Shown piece by piece: positions 1-7,919 of a DNA stretch of 39,808 bases. The notes under the pieces are model-generated. The model ran no database searches and had not been told where the DNA came from. It saw only the letters and a list, made by a program, of their open reading frames with translations. The stretch lies in NCBI GenBank assembly GCA_023460395.1, contig JAEWQB010000011.1, forward strand, positions 1-39,808, given 5' to 3'. The position numbers and the translations under genes are program-made. The stretch comes from Pseudomonadota bacterium (GTDB lineage Bacteria; Desulfobacterota; Desulfovibrionia; Desulfovibrionales; Desulfovibrionaceae). Every line of letters begins with the position of its first letter. Within the stretch, counting starts at the first letter, position 1.

Positions 1-65
1 CGGACTCATATAACGAGCACTGTTTTTACCGAAATTCCCGGCATTTCCTCTTTTCAGGAGAACGC

Positions 66-551
66 ATGGCGTCAGACAAGTCCGCCTCCAAGTCCCCCGC
101 CCCCCTCATCCACGACGGAATCCACAAAAACCTCATTCCCTTTGTGGAAGAAGAAATCCCTTTTCACCGCATGCTCGGTATCCGCGTGCTGGAAGTGCGC
201 CCCGGTCACGCCCGCATACGACTTCCATACAACCCCGGTTTTCAGGGCAATGTGGTCCGGGGGGCCATGCACGGCGGTATTATCGCCGTATTGGTGGACA
301 TTTGCGGCGCGGTGGCTCTGTGGACCAATTTTGGCCCCACAGATAAAACATCCACACTTGATATGCGGGTGGACTACCTGCGACCAGCACCTTTTGAAGA
401 ACTTATAGCGGAAGGCGACGTGCGCATGCAGGGCAACCGCATTGCCAACGTGGACATTCGCATTTACGCGGCGTCCGCTCCGCGGCGGCAACTGGCGGAA
501 GGACGGGCCGTCTATTACGTGAAACGCGTCGCAGGGGACGGACTGGCGTAA
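66..551 (+). CDS. PaaI-family hotdog-fold thioesterase
   Basis: This 161-residue protein matches the single-domain PaaI/YbgC-like hotdog thioesterases, which hydrolyse acyl- or aryl-CoA thioesters in the cytoplasm. The helix-start motif HGGIIAVLVDICGAVAL (about residues 69-85) is the typical hotdog signature, with the acidic residue (Asp78) in the position used for catalysis. A strand-rich second half follows. The ATG has a good ribosome binding site (AGGAG about 6 bases upstream). The gene stands alone, convergent with the ftsZ end of the division operon across a terminator, so context does not reveal a pathway. The exact substrate cannot be deduced from the sequence. Confidence 0.85.
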   Translation: MASDKSASKSPAPLIHDGIHKNLIPFVEEEIPFHRMLGIRVLEVRPGHARIRLPYNPGFQGNVVRGAMHGGIIAVLVDICGAVALWTNFGPTDKTSTLDMRVDYLRPAPFEELIAEGDVRMQGNRIANVDIRIYAASAPRRQLAEGRAVYYVKRVAGDGLA

Positions 552-560
552 CCGCATAGA

Positions 561-591
561 AAAAGGGTCGCCCCTCTCCGGGGCGACCCTT
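561..591 (-). terminator. Rho-independent terminator at the end of the dcw operon side
   Basis: A 10-bp GC-rich perfect stem (565-574 with 580-589) has a 5-base loop. Two further A-T pairs at the base bring it to 12 bp. Read on the minus strand the stem is followed by a run of five T, so it best terminates leftward transcription coming from ftsZ. On the plus strand the tail is only TTC then A-rich, so it would be weak for the thioesterase gene. Confidence 0.75.
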
Positions 592-666
592 CAAAAAACT
601 GTGATCAGGCAGGAGAGGCGTATATTCCACACCCAACCACAGGGTCTACTATTGTCATGTTCGCAT

Positions 667-744
667 GTACGAACTGCGAGAACTGTACGCAACTGCGCGT
701 TACTGTATGCAGATGCGCGTTACTGTATGCAGATGCGCGCGAAT
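667..744. repeat. Four-copy degenerate 20-bp tandem repeat
   Basis: The copies start at 667 (18 bp), 685, 705 and 725. The middle copies share the core TGCGCGTTACTGTATGCAGA, repeated exactly over 694-733. The first copy is the most diverged, and the last loses its final bases. The array sits in the presumed ftsZ 3' untranslated region and is not inside any recognised gene. Confidence 0.85.
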
Positions 745-986
745 GGCCTTGGCAATAAGGCGTTACTGTTTCATCCTATCCCGCGCTGCACGCGGGGAGT
801 CCGCGTTCCCGCACCACCCGGCTGAACAAGACCGCTAGTCCGGGACACAGCCGTCACGCGTGATGCCCGTGGCGGACACAAGACCATGGCACCATTGTGT
901 CCATAGCAAGCACGGCATCCGCGTTATCTCACTGCGGCATTGCCGCCCGGCAGCCGCTAAAGCGCGTTCCTTCTTCCCGCGGTGTC

Positions 987-2327
987 CTAATCGGCCTGTC
1001 GGCGAATGAAGGACGGGATTTCAAACTCGTCTTCATCAAACACAAAATCATCTTCACCGGGCTGGTGCGCGTTTGCGGCCTGATGTGCCGTCTGCGCCAC
1101 CTGGCTTTGCCGGCGCAGATAGGCCGGGATGTTACGATCTTCCTCGCTGAAATTGCCTAACCCACGCGCAGGGGCGGGCTGGGTGATGACTTCCTGCCGA
1201 CGAAGGGGTGCAGCATGGTTCTGCGTCACGGAGGCGGAAGCCTGCGGAGCCGGAGCCGCAGACTGCGCACGGGGAGCAGGCGCAGCTTTAGGCGCGGGGG
1301 CCGCTCCACGCATGGGCGTTACCTTACCGCCAGCCGCCACGCCACGACTTCCGTTGCCCTGCGTTTCCACATGCATGGCATCAATGCCGGTGGCGATCAC
1401 AGTAATGCGCATTTCATCGCCCACCGTGTCGTCAAACACGGTACCAAAGAAGATCCGTGCGTCGTCATGAGCGGCTTCCTGAATGGCTCCCGCTGCTTCG
1501 GATACTTCCTCAATGGTCAAGTCGGACGAGCAGGTGATATTCATGAGCACGCCACGTGCCCCGTCAATGGACACGTCTTCCAACAACGGGCTGGTGATCG
1601 CCTTCATGGCGGCTTCGCGTGCGCGGGATTCGCCCGTGGCGCTGCCCGCACCCATCATGGCAAGCCCGGATTCGCCCATCACCGCTTTCACGTCGGCGAA
1701 GTCCAGATTGATAAGACCGGGCACCATGATGAGGTCAGAAATACCCTTCACGGCGAAATAAAGAATTTCATCAGCCTTCTTGAGCATTTCCACAAAGGTC
1801 GCCTTTTTGGCGGCTAGCGACAGCAGGCGATCGTTGGGAATGGTAATGAGGGAATCCACATGCTCGCGGAATGCCTCTATACCGGCTTCCGCCGCTTCCA
1901 GACGCTTCTTGCCCTCGAAAAAGAAAGGCTTGGTCACCACACCCACGGTAAGTGCGCCCATTTCTTTGGCTACTTGCGCAATAACCGGAGCCGCGCCCGT
2001 TCCCGTGCCGCCGCCCATGCCCGCGGTGACGAAAACCATATCCGCCTCGCCAATGGCGGCACGAATCTGGTCAATGGACTCCAGAGCGGCGTCGCGTCCC
2101 ACAGAGGGGTTCGCTCCCGCGCCCAGTCCTTTAGTAAGCTTGTCACCCAACTGAATCTTATATTCAGCCTGCGAGTTATTAAGGGCCTGCACGTCCGTGT
2201 TGGCGGTGATGAATGTTACTCCACGCAGAACGGAACTAATCATGTTGTTCACGGCGTTCCCGCCGCCTCCGCCTACGCCGATAACCTTGATTTTCGCCAT
2301 GTTGTCGTCAATTTCCATAAATTCCAT
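987..2327 (-). CDS. ftsZ: Cell division protein FtsZ
   Basis: FtsZ is the tubulin-like GTPase that polymerises into the cytoplasmic Z ring and recruits the divisome. The 446-residue product has the glycine-rich start GVGGGGGNAV (17-26), the tubulin signature GGGTGTG (105-111) and a T7-loop region (INLDFADV). An Ala/Pro/Gln-rich disordered linker covers roughly residues 320-425, and the C-terminal tail EIPSFIRRQ (from 436) binds FtsA and other partners. It is slightly longer than most FtsZ proteins because of the linker. An AGGAGAGG-like ribosome binding site precedes the chosen ATG; a second in-frame ATG three codons later is less well placed. It is the last gene of the dcw operon, 69 bases after ftsA. 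Confidence 0.98.
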   Translation of the reverse strand: MEFMEIDDNMAKIKVIGVGGGGGNAVNNMISSVLRGVTFITANTDVQALNNSQAEYKIQLGDKLTKGLGAGANPSVGRDAALESIDQIRAAIGEADMVFVTAGMGGGTGTGAAPVIAQVAKEMGALTVGVVTKPFFFEGKKRLEAAEAGIEAFREHVDSLITIPNDRLLSLAAKKATFVEMLKKADEILYFAVKGISDLIMVPGLINLDFADVKAVMGESGLAMMGAGSATGESRAREAAMKAITSPLLEDVSIDGARGVLMNITCSSDLTIEEVSEAAGAIQEAAHDDARIFFGTVFDDTVGDEMRITVIATGIDAMHVETQGNGSRGVAAGGKVTPMRGAAPAPKAAPAPRAQSAAPAPQASASVTQNHAAPLRRQEVITQPAPARGLGNFSEEDRNIPAYLRRQSQVAQTAHQAANAHQPGEDDFVFDEDEFEIPSFIRRQAD

Positions 2328-2396
2328 TTTGCCTCTCCTTTTGCCGATGTACAGTTCAAGCGGTGTAGACCTACCGATGTGGAAACCCGGACACGC

Positions 2397-3623
2397 CTAG
2401 GAAACGTCCGAGAACCACTTCTTCATCCGGGAAAGAACCCGGTTGAAGACATTGCCATCCCGGATGCGGAACTTGAGTTCCAGCCCTTCTTTTTCCGCGC
2501 CATACCGCAGGAGACCAACCGCAGTGGCGTATTTGGGACTGTTAACCACATCCTTCAAGCCACCCACATTGCGCGGATAGCCAATCCGCGTGGGCAAGTT
2601 AAAAATTTGTTCCCCCAGTTCTTGGCACCCGTCGATAAGGGCCGTACCTCCAGTGAGCACAACCCCTGCGCCGATGAGATTCTTATAGCCAGACCGCACC
2701 AACTCCTGATCCACCAGCGAAAGAATTTCTTCCATGCGTGGCTCGCATATTTCAGCCAGCACCTGCCGCGAAAGCTTGCGCGGTTCGCGGTCGCCCACAC
2801 TGGAAACCTCTATGGTTTCATCGCCGCGCACCAGTTCCGCCAGTGCGCAGCCATAGCGGGTTTTAATTTTTTCCGCACTCATCATGGGAGTGCGCAGGCC
2901 AAAAGCTATGTCATTGGTCAGGTTTTGCCCCCCCAATGCGAGCACCCCTGTGTGCTTGATAGAATCGTTGGCAAACACCGCGATATCTGTGGTGCCGCCG
3001 CCCAAATCCACCAGAGCCACACCAATCTCGCGCTCTTCTTCAGTGAGCACGGCTTTGGAGGAAGATAACGATTCCAGCACGATGTCCGATACGTCCAGTC
3101 CACTCCGGTGGCAGGATCGCACAATATTCTGCGCACTGGTCACCGCGCCGGTGACAATATGCACTTTCACCTCAAGGCGGACACCAGCCATGCCCAGCGG
3201 ATCGGCAATGCCACGCTGGTCGTCCACAATAAATTCCTGCGGGAGAATGTGAATAACTTCGCGGTCCAGCGGAATGGCCACGGCTTTTGCGGCATCCAGC
3301 ACACGCTCCACGTCTTTCGGTCCAACTTCGCCACCCTTGACGGCAATGACTCCGTGACTGTTGAAGCCTTTAATATGGCTGCCAGCAATGCCCGCGTATA
3401 CCGAGCGGATTTCGCAACCAGCCATCAACTCAGCCTCTTCCAGCGCTTTTTTGATGGACTGGACAGTCTGCTCAATGTTGACCACCACGCCCTTGCGCAG
3501 TCCGGTGGAGGGAGCGGTGCCAATACCCACAATATCCACACCGTCAGGGGTGGCTTCGCCCACCACGGCGCAGATTTTTGTGGTGCCTATGTCAAGCCCC
3601 ACGATCAGGTCTGATTTGGCCAT
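2397..3623 (-). CDS. ftsA: Cell division protein FtsA
   Basis: FtsA is the actin-like ATPase that tethers FtsZ filaments to the membrane. The protein of 408 residues begins with the phosphate-1 motif in GLDIGTTK (9-16) and has the second phosphate loop LGGGTTDIAVF and the adenosine motif LTGGTALIDG. It ends in a basic amphipathic stretch (RMKKWFSDVS) suited to membrane attachment. I start at the ATG at 3623 because GGGAGG lies 7 bases upstream; an upstream TTG would bury that ribosome binding site inside the gene. It lies between ftsQ and ftsZ as in most dcw clusters. Confidence 0.97.
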   Translation of the reverse strand: MAKSDLIVGLDIGTTKICAVVGEATPDGVDIVGIGTAPSTGLRKGVVVNIEQTVQSIKKALEEAELMAGCEIRSVYAGIAGSHIKGFNSHGVIAVKGGEVGPKDVERVLDAAKAVAIPLDREVIHILPQEFIVDDQRGIADPLGMAGVRLEVKVHIVTGAVTSAQNIVRSCHRSGLDVSDIVLESLSSSKAVLTEEEREIGVALVDLGGGTTDIAVFANDSIKHTGVLALGGQNLTNDIAFGLRTPMMSAEKIKTRYGCALAELVRGDETIEVSSVGDREPRKLSRQVLAEICEPRMEEILSLVDQELVRSGYKNLIGAGVVLTGGTALIDGCQELGEQIFNLPTRIGYPRNVGGLKDVVNSPKYATAVGLLRYGAEKEGLELKFRIRDGNVFNRVLSRMKKWFSDVS

Positions 3624-3643
3624 CCTACTACCTCCCAAACATG

Positions 3644-4489
3644 TTAACTATCTGCCGGGCCGGAAGCACGTTCCCGTACCCACACGCTGGTTCCCACCAC
3701 CTGCACATCGCGGACATCTTTAAGCTCGCCGCGTGTTTTCAGGTCGTCTAGCACACGGGCCAGACGGTTCAGGTTCATGGTCCAGTCTTCAACCCCGATG
3801 CGCAGGGTCATCTCCACATTTTCCAAAAACAGTTCCATCCCCCGGCTTCTCGTCAACCGCACCCACGCCGCTGAGTTCACATCCAGCGGCAGGCCCGAAC
3901 TTTCCAGCTGTCCCACCATATCGGGCAATCGTTCCTGCCATGGTTCCATACCCGGTTCCACCACAAGCATGGGGAGCGAAACAAACTTCCCCGGTTCCAC
4001 AGGGCTGATACTGTTTCCCGCAGCGTCGGCGTAGCTCAGACTACCGGCTTTCCGCACCCAATACTGGGGAATACGTTCGCGGATAGTCACATAAAACGTT
4101 CCGGGCAGCTCGCGCTTAACTGAAACCGCTTCCACCCACGGATTGCGCAACAGCTTTGTCTCCACGGCGTCCATGCGTACCGCAAGGCTGTTCATACCCG
4201 GGGCAAGCTCGGCCATGTGGATAATTTCGCCACTTCCCAGCCGGACATTGCCCGCCACCCGCACATCGCGGACGGCAAAAAATTCGCTTTGTGTCAAATA
4301 TCTGTATGAATAGAGCAATGCGACACTGAGCATAGCAATAAAAACAACGGAAGTAAACAACGTAAAGAACCAAAAAAGCAACCAAGAAGTATTTTTTTTA
4401 CTCTGATTTTTCTTTTTTACTCTTGTATACGCATTACTCGAAATTTTTTTCAGAGAATGCGACCGACGTATAGCGCCAGCAGAACTCAT
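3644..4489 (-). CDS. ftsQ: Cell division protein FtsQ (POTRA domain)
   Basis: FtsQ is a bitopic inner-membrane protein that links early cytoplasmic and late periplasmic divisome parts. The 281-residue product has a lysine-rich cytoplasmic tail (1-34), one membrane helix (about 36-60), a POTRA domain (about 70-140; start FFAVRDVRVAGN) and a FtsQ-type beta domain after it. The start ATG overlaps the murB stop by four bases (ATGA), implying translational coupling. The first 75 codons are strikingly AT-rich compared with the rest of the gene, and contain A8 and A7 runs; see findings. Confidence 0.93.
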   Translation of the reverse strand: MSSAGAIRRSHSLKKISSNAYTRVKKKNQSKKNTSWLLFWFFTLFTSVVFIAMLSVALLYSYRYLTQSEFFAVRDVRVAGNVRLGSGEIIHMAELAPGMNSLAVRMDAVETKLLRNPWVEAVSVKRELPGTFYVTIRERIPQYWVRKAGSLSYADAAGNSISPVEPGKFVSLPMLVVEPGMEPWQERLPDMVGQLESSGLPLDVNSAAWVRLTRSRGMELFLENVEMTLRIGVEDWTMNLNRLARVLDDLKTRGELKDVRDVQVVGTSVWVRERASGPADS

Positions 4490-5394
4490 ACGACCACCTT
4501 TACTTCTAATACAAGAGATATAGAATTAATTTTACATATACGTTCTTGCGCTATTTTTATAAGGTAATCTGCTTCTCTGCTGGTTCCATTGCCTAGGTTA
4601 ATTAAAAAATTAGCATGTAATTCTGAAAACGCCATATCGCCATAGCGCATTCCTTTCATGCCAGCATCATCAAGAAGCTTTCCAGCACTCTCTTTTTGCG
4701 TAGGATTTTTAAATATACATCCAGCACTATGCGCGGCAATTGGTTGCGTTGATTTCTTTTTTATGTGCACTTCCCGCATAGTATGGCGAATAATAGCGCT
4801 TTCCGTCTGTCTGAACCGAAACACTACTGCTGTCACTATGTGCCATGTCGGGAGCACATCCTCGCCCCGCACGGAAAAATGCCTATACGCGAATTCCAAC
4901 TGTTCCCGCCCCAGCACGCGCGGACCGTGCACAGAATCGACAACTTCCACCCGCTCCACGCATGCGCCAGTTTCGCACCCGTAGGAACCGGCATTCATCG
5001 CCACCGCGCCACCGACTGTACCGGGAATTCCCGCCAATCCTTCCAGCCCTGCCAGCCCCTGCGTGCTCGCCCATACAAGCAGCCGAGGCAGACGAAACGC
5101 CGCACCCACGCGTACCAGAACACCCTGCCCGCGTTCATCACGCACATCGCCCAACACCGTTGGCGTTTCCCCCACGGCTGGAGTGACCACCACCACGGAC
5201 AACGCGTCATCGCTGGCTAAAATATTGCTGCCGCGCCCCAGCACCAACGGTCTGCCGCCAAGCCGAGCCAACGCCGCGGGCAACGCCGCGCAGTCGTCAG
5301 CGTCGCGCACGACCACCTCAGCCATGGCGGGACCGCCAAGCCGCAGTGTTGTGCGCTCCCTGAGCAGGGGGCCGGGCAGAATCGTCAGTGCCAT
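4486..5394 (-). CDS. murB: UDP-N-acetylenolpyruvoylglucosamine reductase
   Basis: MurB is the FAD- and NADPH-dependent reductase that converts UDP-GlcNAc-enolpyruvate to UDP-MurNAc in the cytoplasm. The 302-residue protein shows the FAD-binding motifs GRGSNIL (53-59) and GIPGTVGGA (122-130), the active-site segment SAGCIFKNP (223-231) and HANFLIN near the C terminus. The usual general-acid serine in the SAGS(x)FKNP motif is cysteine here (Cys226). The last 100 codons are AT-rich (about 40% GC by hand count), while the first 200 are GC-rich like the neighbours. The gene begins 3 bases after the murC stop and overlaps ftsQ by four bases. Confidence 0.96.
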   Translation of the reverse strand: MALTILPGPLLRERTTLRLGGPAMAEVVVRDADDCAALPAALARLGGRPLVLGRGSNILASDDALSVVVVTPAVGETPTVLGDVRDERGQGVLVRVGAAFRLPRLLVWASTQGLAGLEGLAGIPGTVGGAVAMNAGSYGCETGACVERVEVVDSVHGPRVLGREQLEFAYRHFSVRGEDVLPTWHIVTAVVFRFRQTESAIIRHTMREVHIKKKSTQPIAAHSAGCIFKNPTQKESAGKLLDDAGMKGMRYGDMAFSELHANFLINLGNGTSREADYLIKIAQERICKINSISLVLEVKVVV

Positions 5395-5397
5395 GCG

Positions 5398-6759
5398 CTA
5401 TTCTCCGTCCAGATACTTCTGGCCCACCGTCCAGATGTTTCCCGCACCCAGCGTGATAAACATATCGCCAGCGCGCAGTGCGTCCGGTAATGCGGCGGAC
5501 ACGGCCTCGAAATCTTGGCAATACTGCACGTCCGTTTCCGAAACCTGCCGGATGCCCTGTGCGAGGCTTTGCCCGCTCACTCCCGGAATAGGCGCTTCGG
5601 AAGCGGGATAAATTTCTGTGAGCAACAGCTTGTCCACTCCCTCAAACGCCTTGCAAAATTCACCAAACAGGGCCTGCGTGCGGCTGAACCGGTGCGGCTG
5701 GAACGCCACCACCAGTCTGCGTTCCGGGAAGCACTGTCGGGCGGTGGCAATGGTGGCGGCAATTTCAGCCGGGTGGTGCCCGTAGTCGTCCACCACCAGC
5801 ACTCCGTTCCGTTCACCTTTGCGCTCAAAACGCCGCCCCACCCCGGTGAAGCCGCTTAATCCGTCAAGGCATGCCTGTGGGGCTATACCGCATTCCAGCG
5901 ACACGCCCACCGCACCCAACGCGTTGAGAATGTTATGCCGCCCCGGTTGGGAAAGGCGCACTTCGCCAATATCCTCTCCGCGCACCACGACCCGGAAATG
6001 GCTCGATTCCGCGCAGGAAAGCACTTCCGCCCGAATGTCGTTGTCCGGTCCGAAGCCGTAGGTAACCACCGGACGCTTCACCTGCGGCAACAGGCGGCGC
6101 ACTCCGGGGTCGTCGCCGCACACGACGTTGGTGCCGTAAAAAGGCACACTGTTCATAAATTGCGTAAACGCGGAATCTATCGCGGCTTGATCGGCGTAGA
6201 AATCCATGTGATCCCGGTCCACATTGGTCACTACCGTCATAATGGGCAGCAGGCACAGGAAGGAACCGTCAGATTCATCCGCTTCAGCTATAAGGTATTG
6301 TCCTTCGCCCAGCCGGGCATTTGTACCGTAGGCATTCAAGCGTCCGCCGATGATGACTGTGGGGTCCGTCTGCGCGGCATCAAAAATCGCGGCGGTCAAG
6401 GAAGTGGTTGTGGTTTTGCCGTGCGTTCCGGCAATAGCCACCCCGGTGCGGAGCCGCATCAATTCAGCCAGCATTTCCGCACGCGGAATGATGGGAATAT
6501 TCAGAGCACGCGCGGCGATCACTTCAGGGTTATCATCCTTCACGGCGGACGAACGCACCAGCACCTGCGCATCCGTTACGTTCTTCCCGCCATGACCGAT
6601 AAAAATTTCCGCGCCCAATTTTTTCAGGCGGCGCACAACCGGCCCGTCCGCAATGTCGGAACCAGCCACCTCATAGCCGAGGTTGAGCAACACTTCAGCT
6701 ATGCCGCTCATGCCGGAACCGCCGATTCCCACCATGTGTATTTTCCGAACCTTGATCAT
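5398..6759 (-). CDS. murC: UDP-N-acetylmuramate--L-alanine ligase
   Basis: MurC is the ATP-dependent cytoplasmic ligase that adds L-alanine to UDP-MurNAc, the first step of the stem peptide. The protein has 453 residues, a normal length. The N-terminal nucleotide-sugar domain has GIGGSGMSGIAEVL (11-24), and the Mur ligase ATP loop is GTHGKTTT (111-118). The GHHP motif in DDYGHHPAEI and the arginine-rich FQPHRFSRT follow in the C-terminal domain. A GGAAGGAA ribosome binding site lies just upstream of the ATG. It sits between murG and murB in the operon. Confidence 0.98.
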   Translation of the reverse strand: MIKVRKIHMVGIGGSGMSGIAEVLLNLGYEVAGSDIADGPVVRRLKKLGAEIFIGHGGKNVTDAQVLVRSSAVKDDNPEVIAARALNIPIIPRAEMLAELMRLRTGVAIAGTHGKTTTTSLTAAIFDAAQTDPTVIIGGRLNAYGTNARLGEGQYLIAEADESDGSFLCLLPIMTVVTNVDRDHMDFYADQAAIDSAFTQFMNSVPFYGTNVVCGDDPGVRRLLPQVKRPVVTYGFGPDNDIRAEVLSCAESSHFRVVVRGEDIGEVRLSQPGRHNILNALGAVGVSLECGIAPQACLDGLSGFTGVGRRFERKGERNGVLVVDDYGHHPAEIAATIATARQCFPERRLVVAFQPHRFSRTQALFGEFCKAFEGVDKLLLTEIYPASEAPIPGVSGQSLAQGIRQVSETDVQYCQDFEAVSAALPDALRAGDMFITLGAGNIWTVGQKYLDGE

Positions 6760-6774
6760 CTTCGTTTCCTTCCG

Positions 6775-7917
6775 TTAGTCCTGCACCAGCGAAGACAATG
6801 GCTTCTTGCGCACAATATCCATCAGTCCGCTCGCCACGTTTGCCGCCGCCTCAGGCCAACCGCAACGCGCTGAAGCCGCAGCCATGGCGGAAAGCCGCCC
6901 CGCGTCGCCCAGCAAGCCGGAGACAACCGTAGCAAGGTCCATCTGTGCCGCGCCGTGTTCAGCCTGCGCAGCCCCTTGCAACTGCTGTTCTTCCACCACC
7001 AGCGCCGCGCCCTGCCGCTCCAGATATCGCGCGTTGTGCACCTGATGATTGTGGGTGGCATGAGGAAAGGGCACAAACACAGCGGGTCTGCCAGCCACGG
7101 TCAATTCCGCCACAGTGGTGGCCCCGGCCCTGCACAGCACGAGATGCGCCTCCGCATACGCAGCCGCCATATCGTCAATAAACGGTTCCACCCGGCAGTC
7201 AGCCATTCCGGCTGCGGCATAGGCCGCACTAACGCGTTCATGATCGGCCTTGCCGGTCTGGTGGTGTATCCGCACCCCGGCGGACCGTAATTCAGGCAGC
7301 ATGGCCACCACGGCAGTATTCACCGCGCGCGCCCCCAAGCTGCCACCAGCCACCAGCAAACGGGGCGATTCGCCCTGTTGCGGCGCGGCGTAGCCCCGTT
7401 CCCGCAATGCCCGGATGCCCGCGCGCACAGGATTACCAGTCAGCACTGTTTTGCGCGGCAAAAATTGTTCTTCCGGGTCGGGCATGGAAATGAACACCCT
7501 GTCCACCATCTTCGCCAGCAATCTGTTGGCAAGGCCCGGCACGCTATTTTGCTCGTGAATGGCTACGGGCATTTCCCGCAGTTTTCCAGCCATGCATGCG
7601 GCAAAAGCGGCATATCCGCCAAATCCGATAACGGCGTCAGGACGAAACTGCCCCAAAAGACGCATGGCCTTGCCGGTGGCGACAGCCAACCCGCAAACCG
7701 CGCCCACAGCGCGGACACCCCGGCCCAATACCCCGCGCACGGGCAACGCGGCAAAGGGCAGCCCGGCATGAGCTACCAGCTCCCGCTCCGGCCCATACGC
7801 CCCGCCGATAAACAAAAATTCCACTTCCGGGAAACGACTGCGCAGTTCCTCCGCCACAGCCAAGGCGGGAAACACGTGCCCTCCGGTCCCACCGGTGGTA
7901 AGGACAATACGCCGCAC
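6775..7917 (-). CDS. murG: UDP-GlcNAc:lipid I N-acetylglucosaminyltransferase
   Basis: MurG is the GT-B glycosyltransferase at the inner face of the membrane that turns lipid I into lipid II. The 380-residue product begins with the glycine-rich loop GGTGGH (9-14). It also has the IGFGGYAAF and VAGGSLGARAVN loops, HEQNSVPGLANR, and the donor-binding segment CRAGATTVAEL. The start is GTG, with GGGGAGGG inside the end of ftsW serving as ribosome binding site, and the two genes nearly touch. It is about 15-20 residues longer than E. coli MurG, mainly at the C-terminal end. Confidence 0.97.
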   Translation of the reverse strand: MRRIVLTTGGTGGHVFPALAVAEELRSRFPEVEFLFIGGAYGPERELVAHAGLPFAALPVRGVLGRGVRAVGAVCGLAVATGKAMRLLGQFRPDAVIGFGGYAAFAACMAGKLREMPVAIHEQNSVPGLANRLLAKMVDRVFISMPDPEEQFLPRKTVLTGNPVRAGIRALRERGYAAPQQGESPRLLVAGGSLGARAVNTAVVAMLPELRSAGVRIHHQTGKADHERVSAAYAAAGMADCRVEPFIDDMAAAYAEAHLVLCRAGATTVAELTVAGRPAVFVPFPHATHNHQVHNARYLERQGAALVVEEQQLQGAAQAEHGAAQMDLATVVSGLLGDAGRLSAMAAASARCGWPEAAANVASGLMDIVRKKPLSSLVQD

Positions 7918-7919
7918 GG

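Larger units (their letters stand above)
558..986. other. 429-bp non-coding gap between the thioesterase gene and ftsZ
   Basis: No convincing gene was found on either strand. The gap holds the terminator next to the thioesterase gene, a four-copy 20-bp tandem repeat (667-744) and a weak 8-bp hairpin (874-881 with 895-902). If ftsZ transcripts end at the terminator near 561, the ftsZ messenger has an unusually long 3' untranslated region of about 400 bases. This could contain a processed small RNA, which is inference only. Confidence 0.6.

Noticed and set aside
72..557. Open frame of 161 codons opposite the thioesterase gene
   Set aside because: It is an antisense shadow of a well-supported gene and has no family motifs or ribosome binding site.
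871..902. Hairpin with 8-bp stem as a second ftsZ terminator
   Set aside because: The loop is 13 bases and no T tract follows on either strand.
1860..3068. 402-codon plus-strand open frame across ftsZ and ftsA
   Set aside because: It runs antisense through two conserved genes and its His/Arg/Phe-rich translation resembles no protein family; typical of GC-rich DNA.
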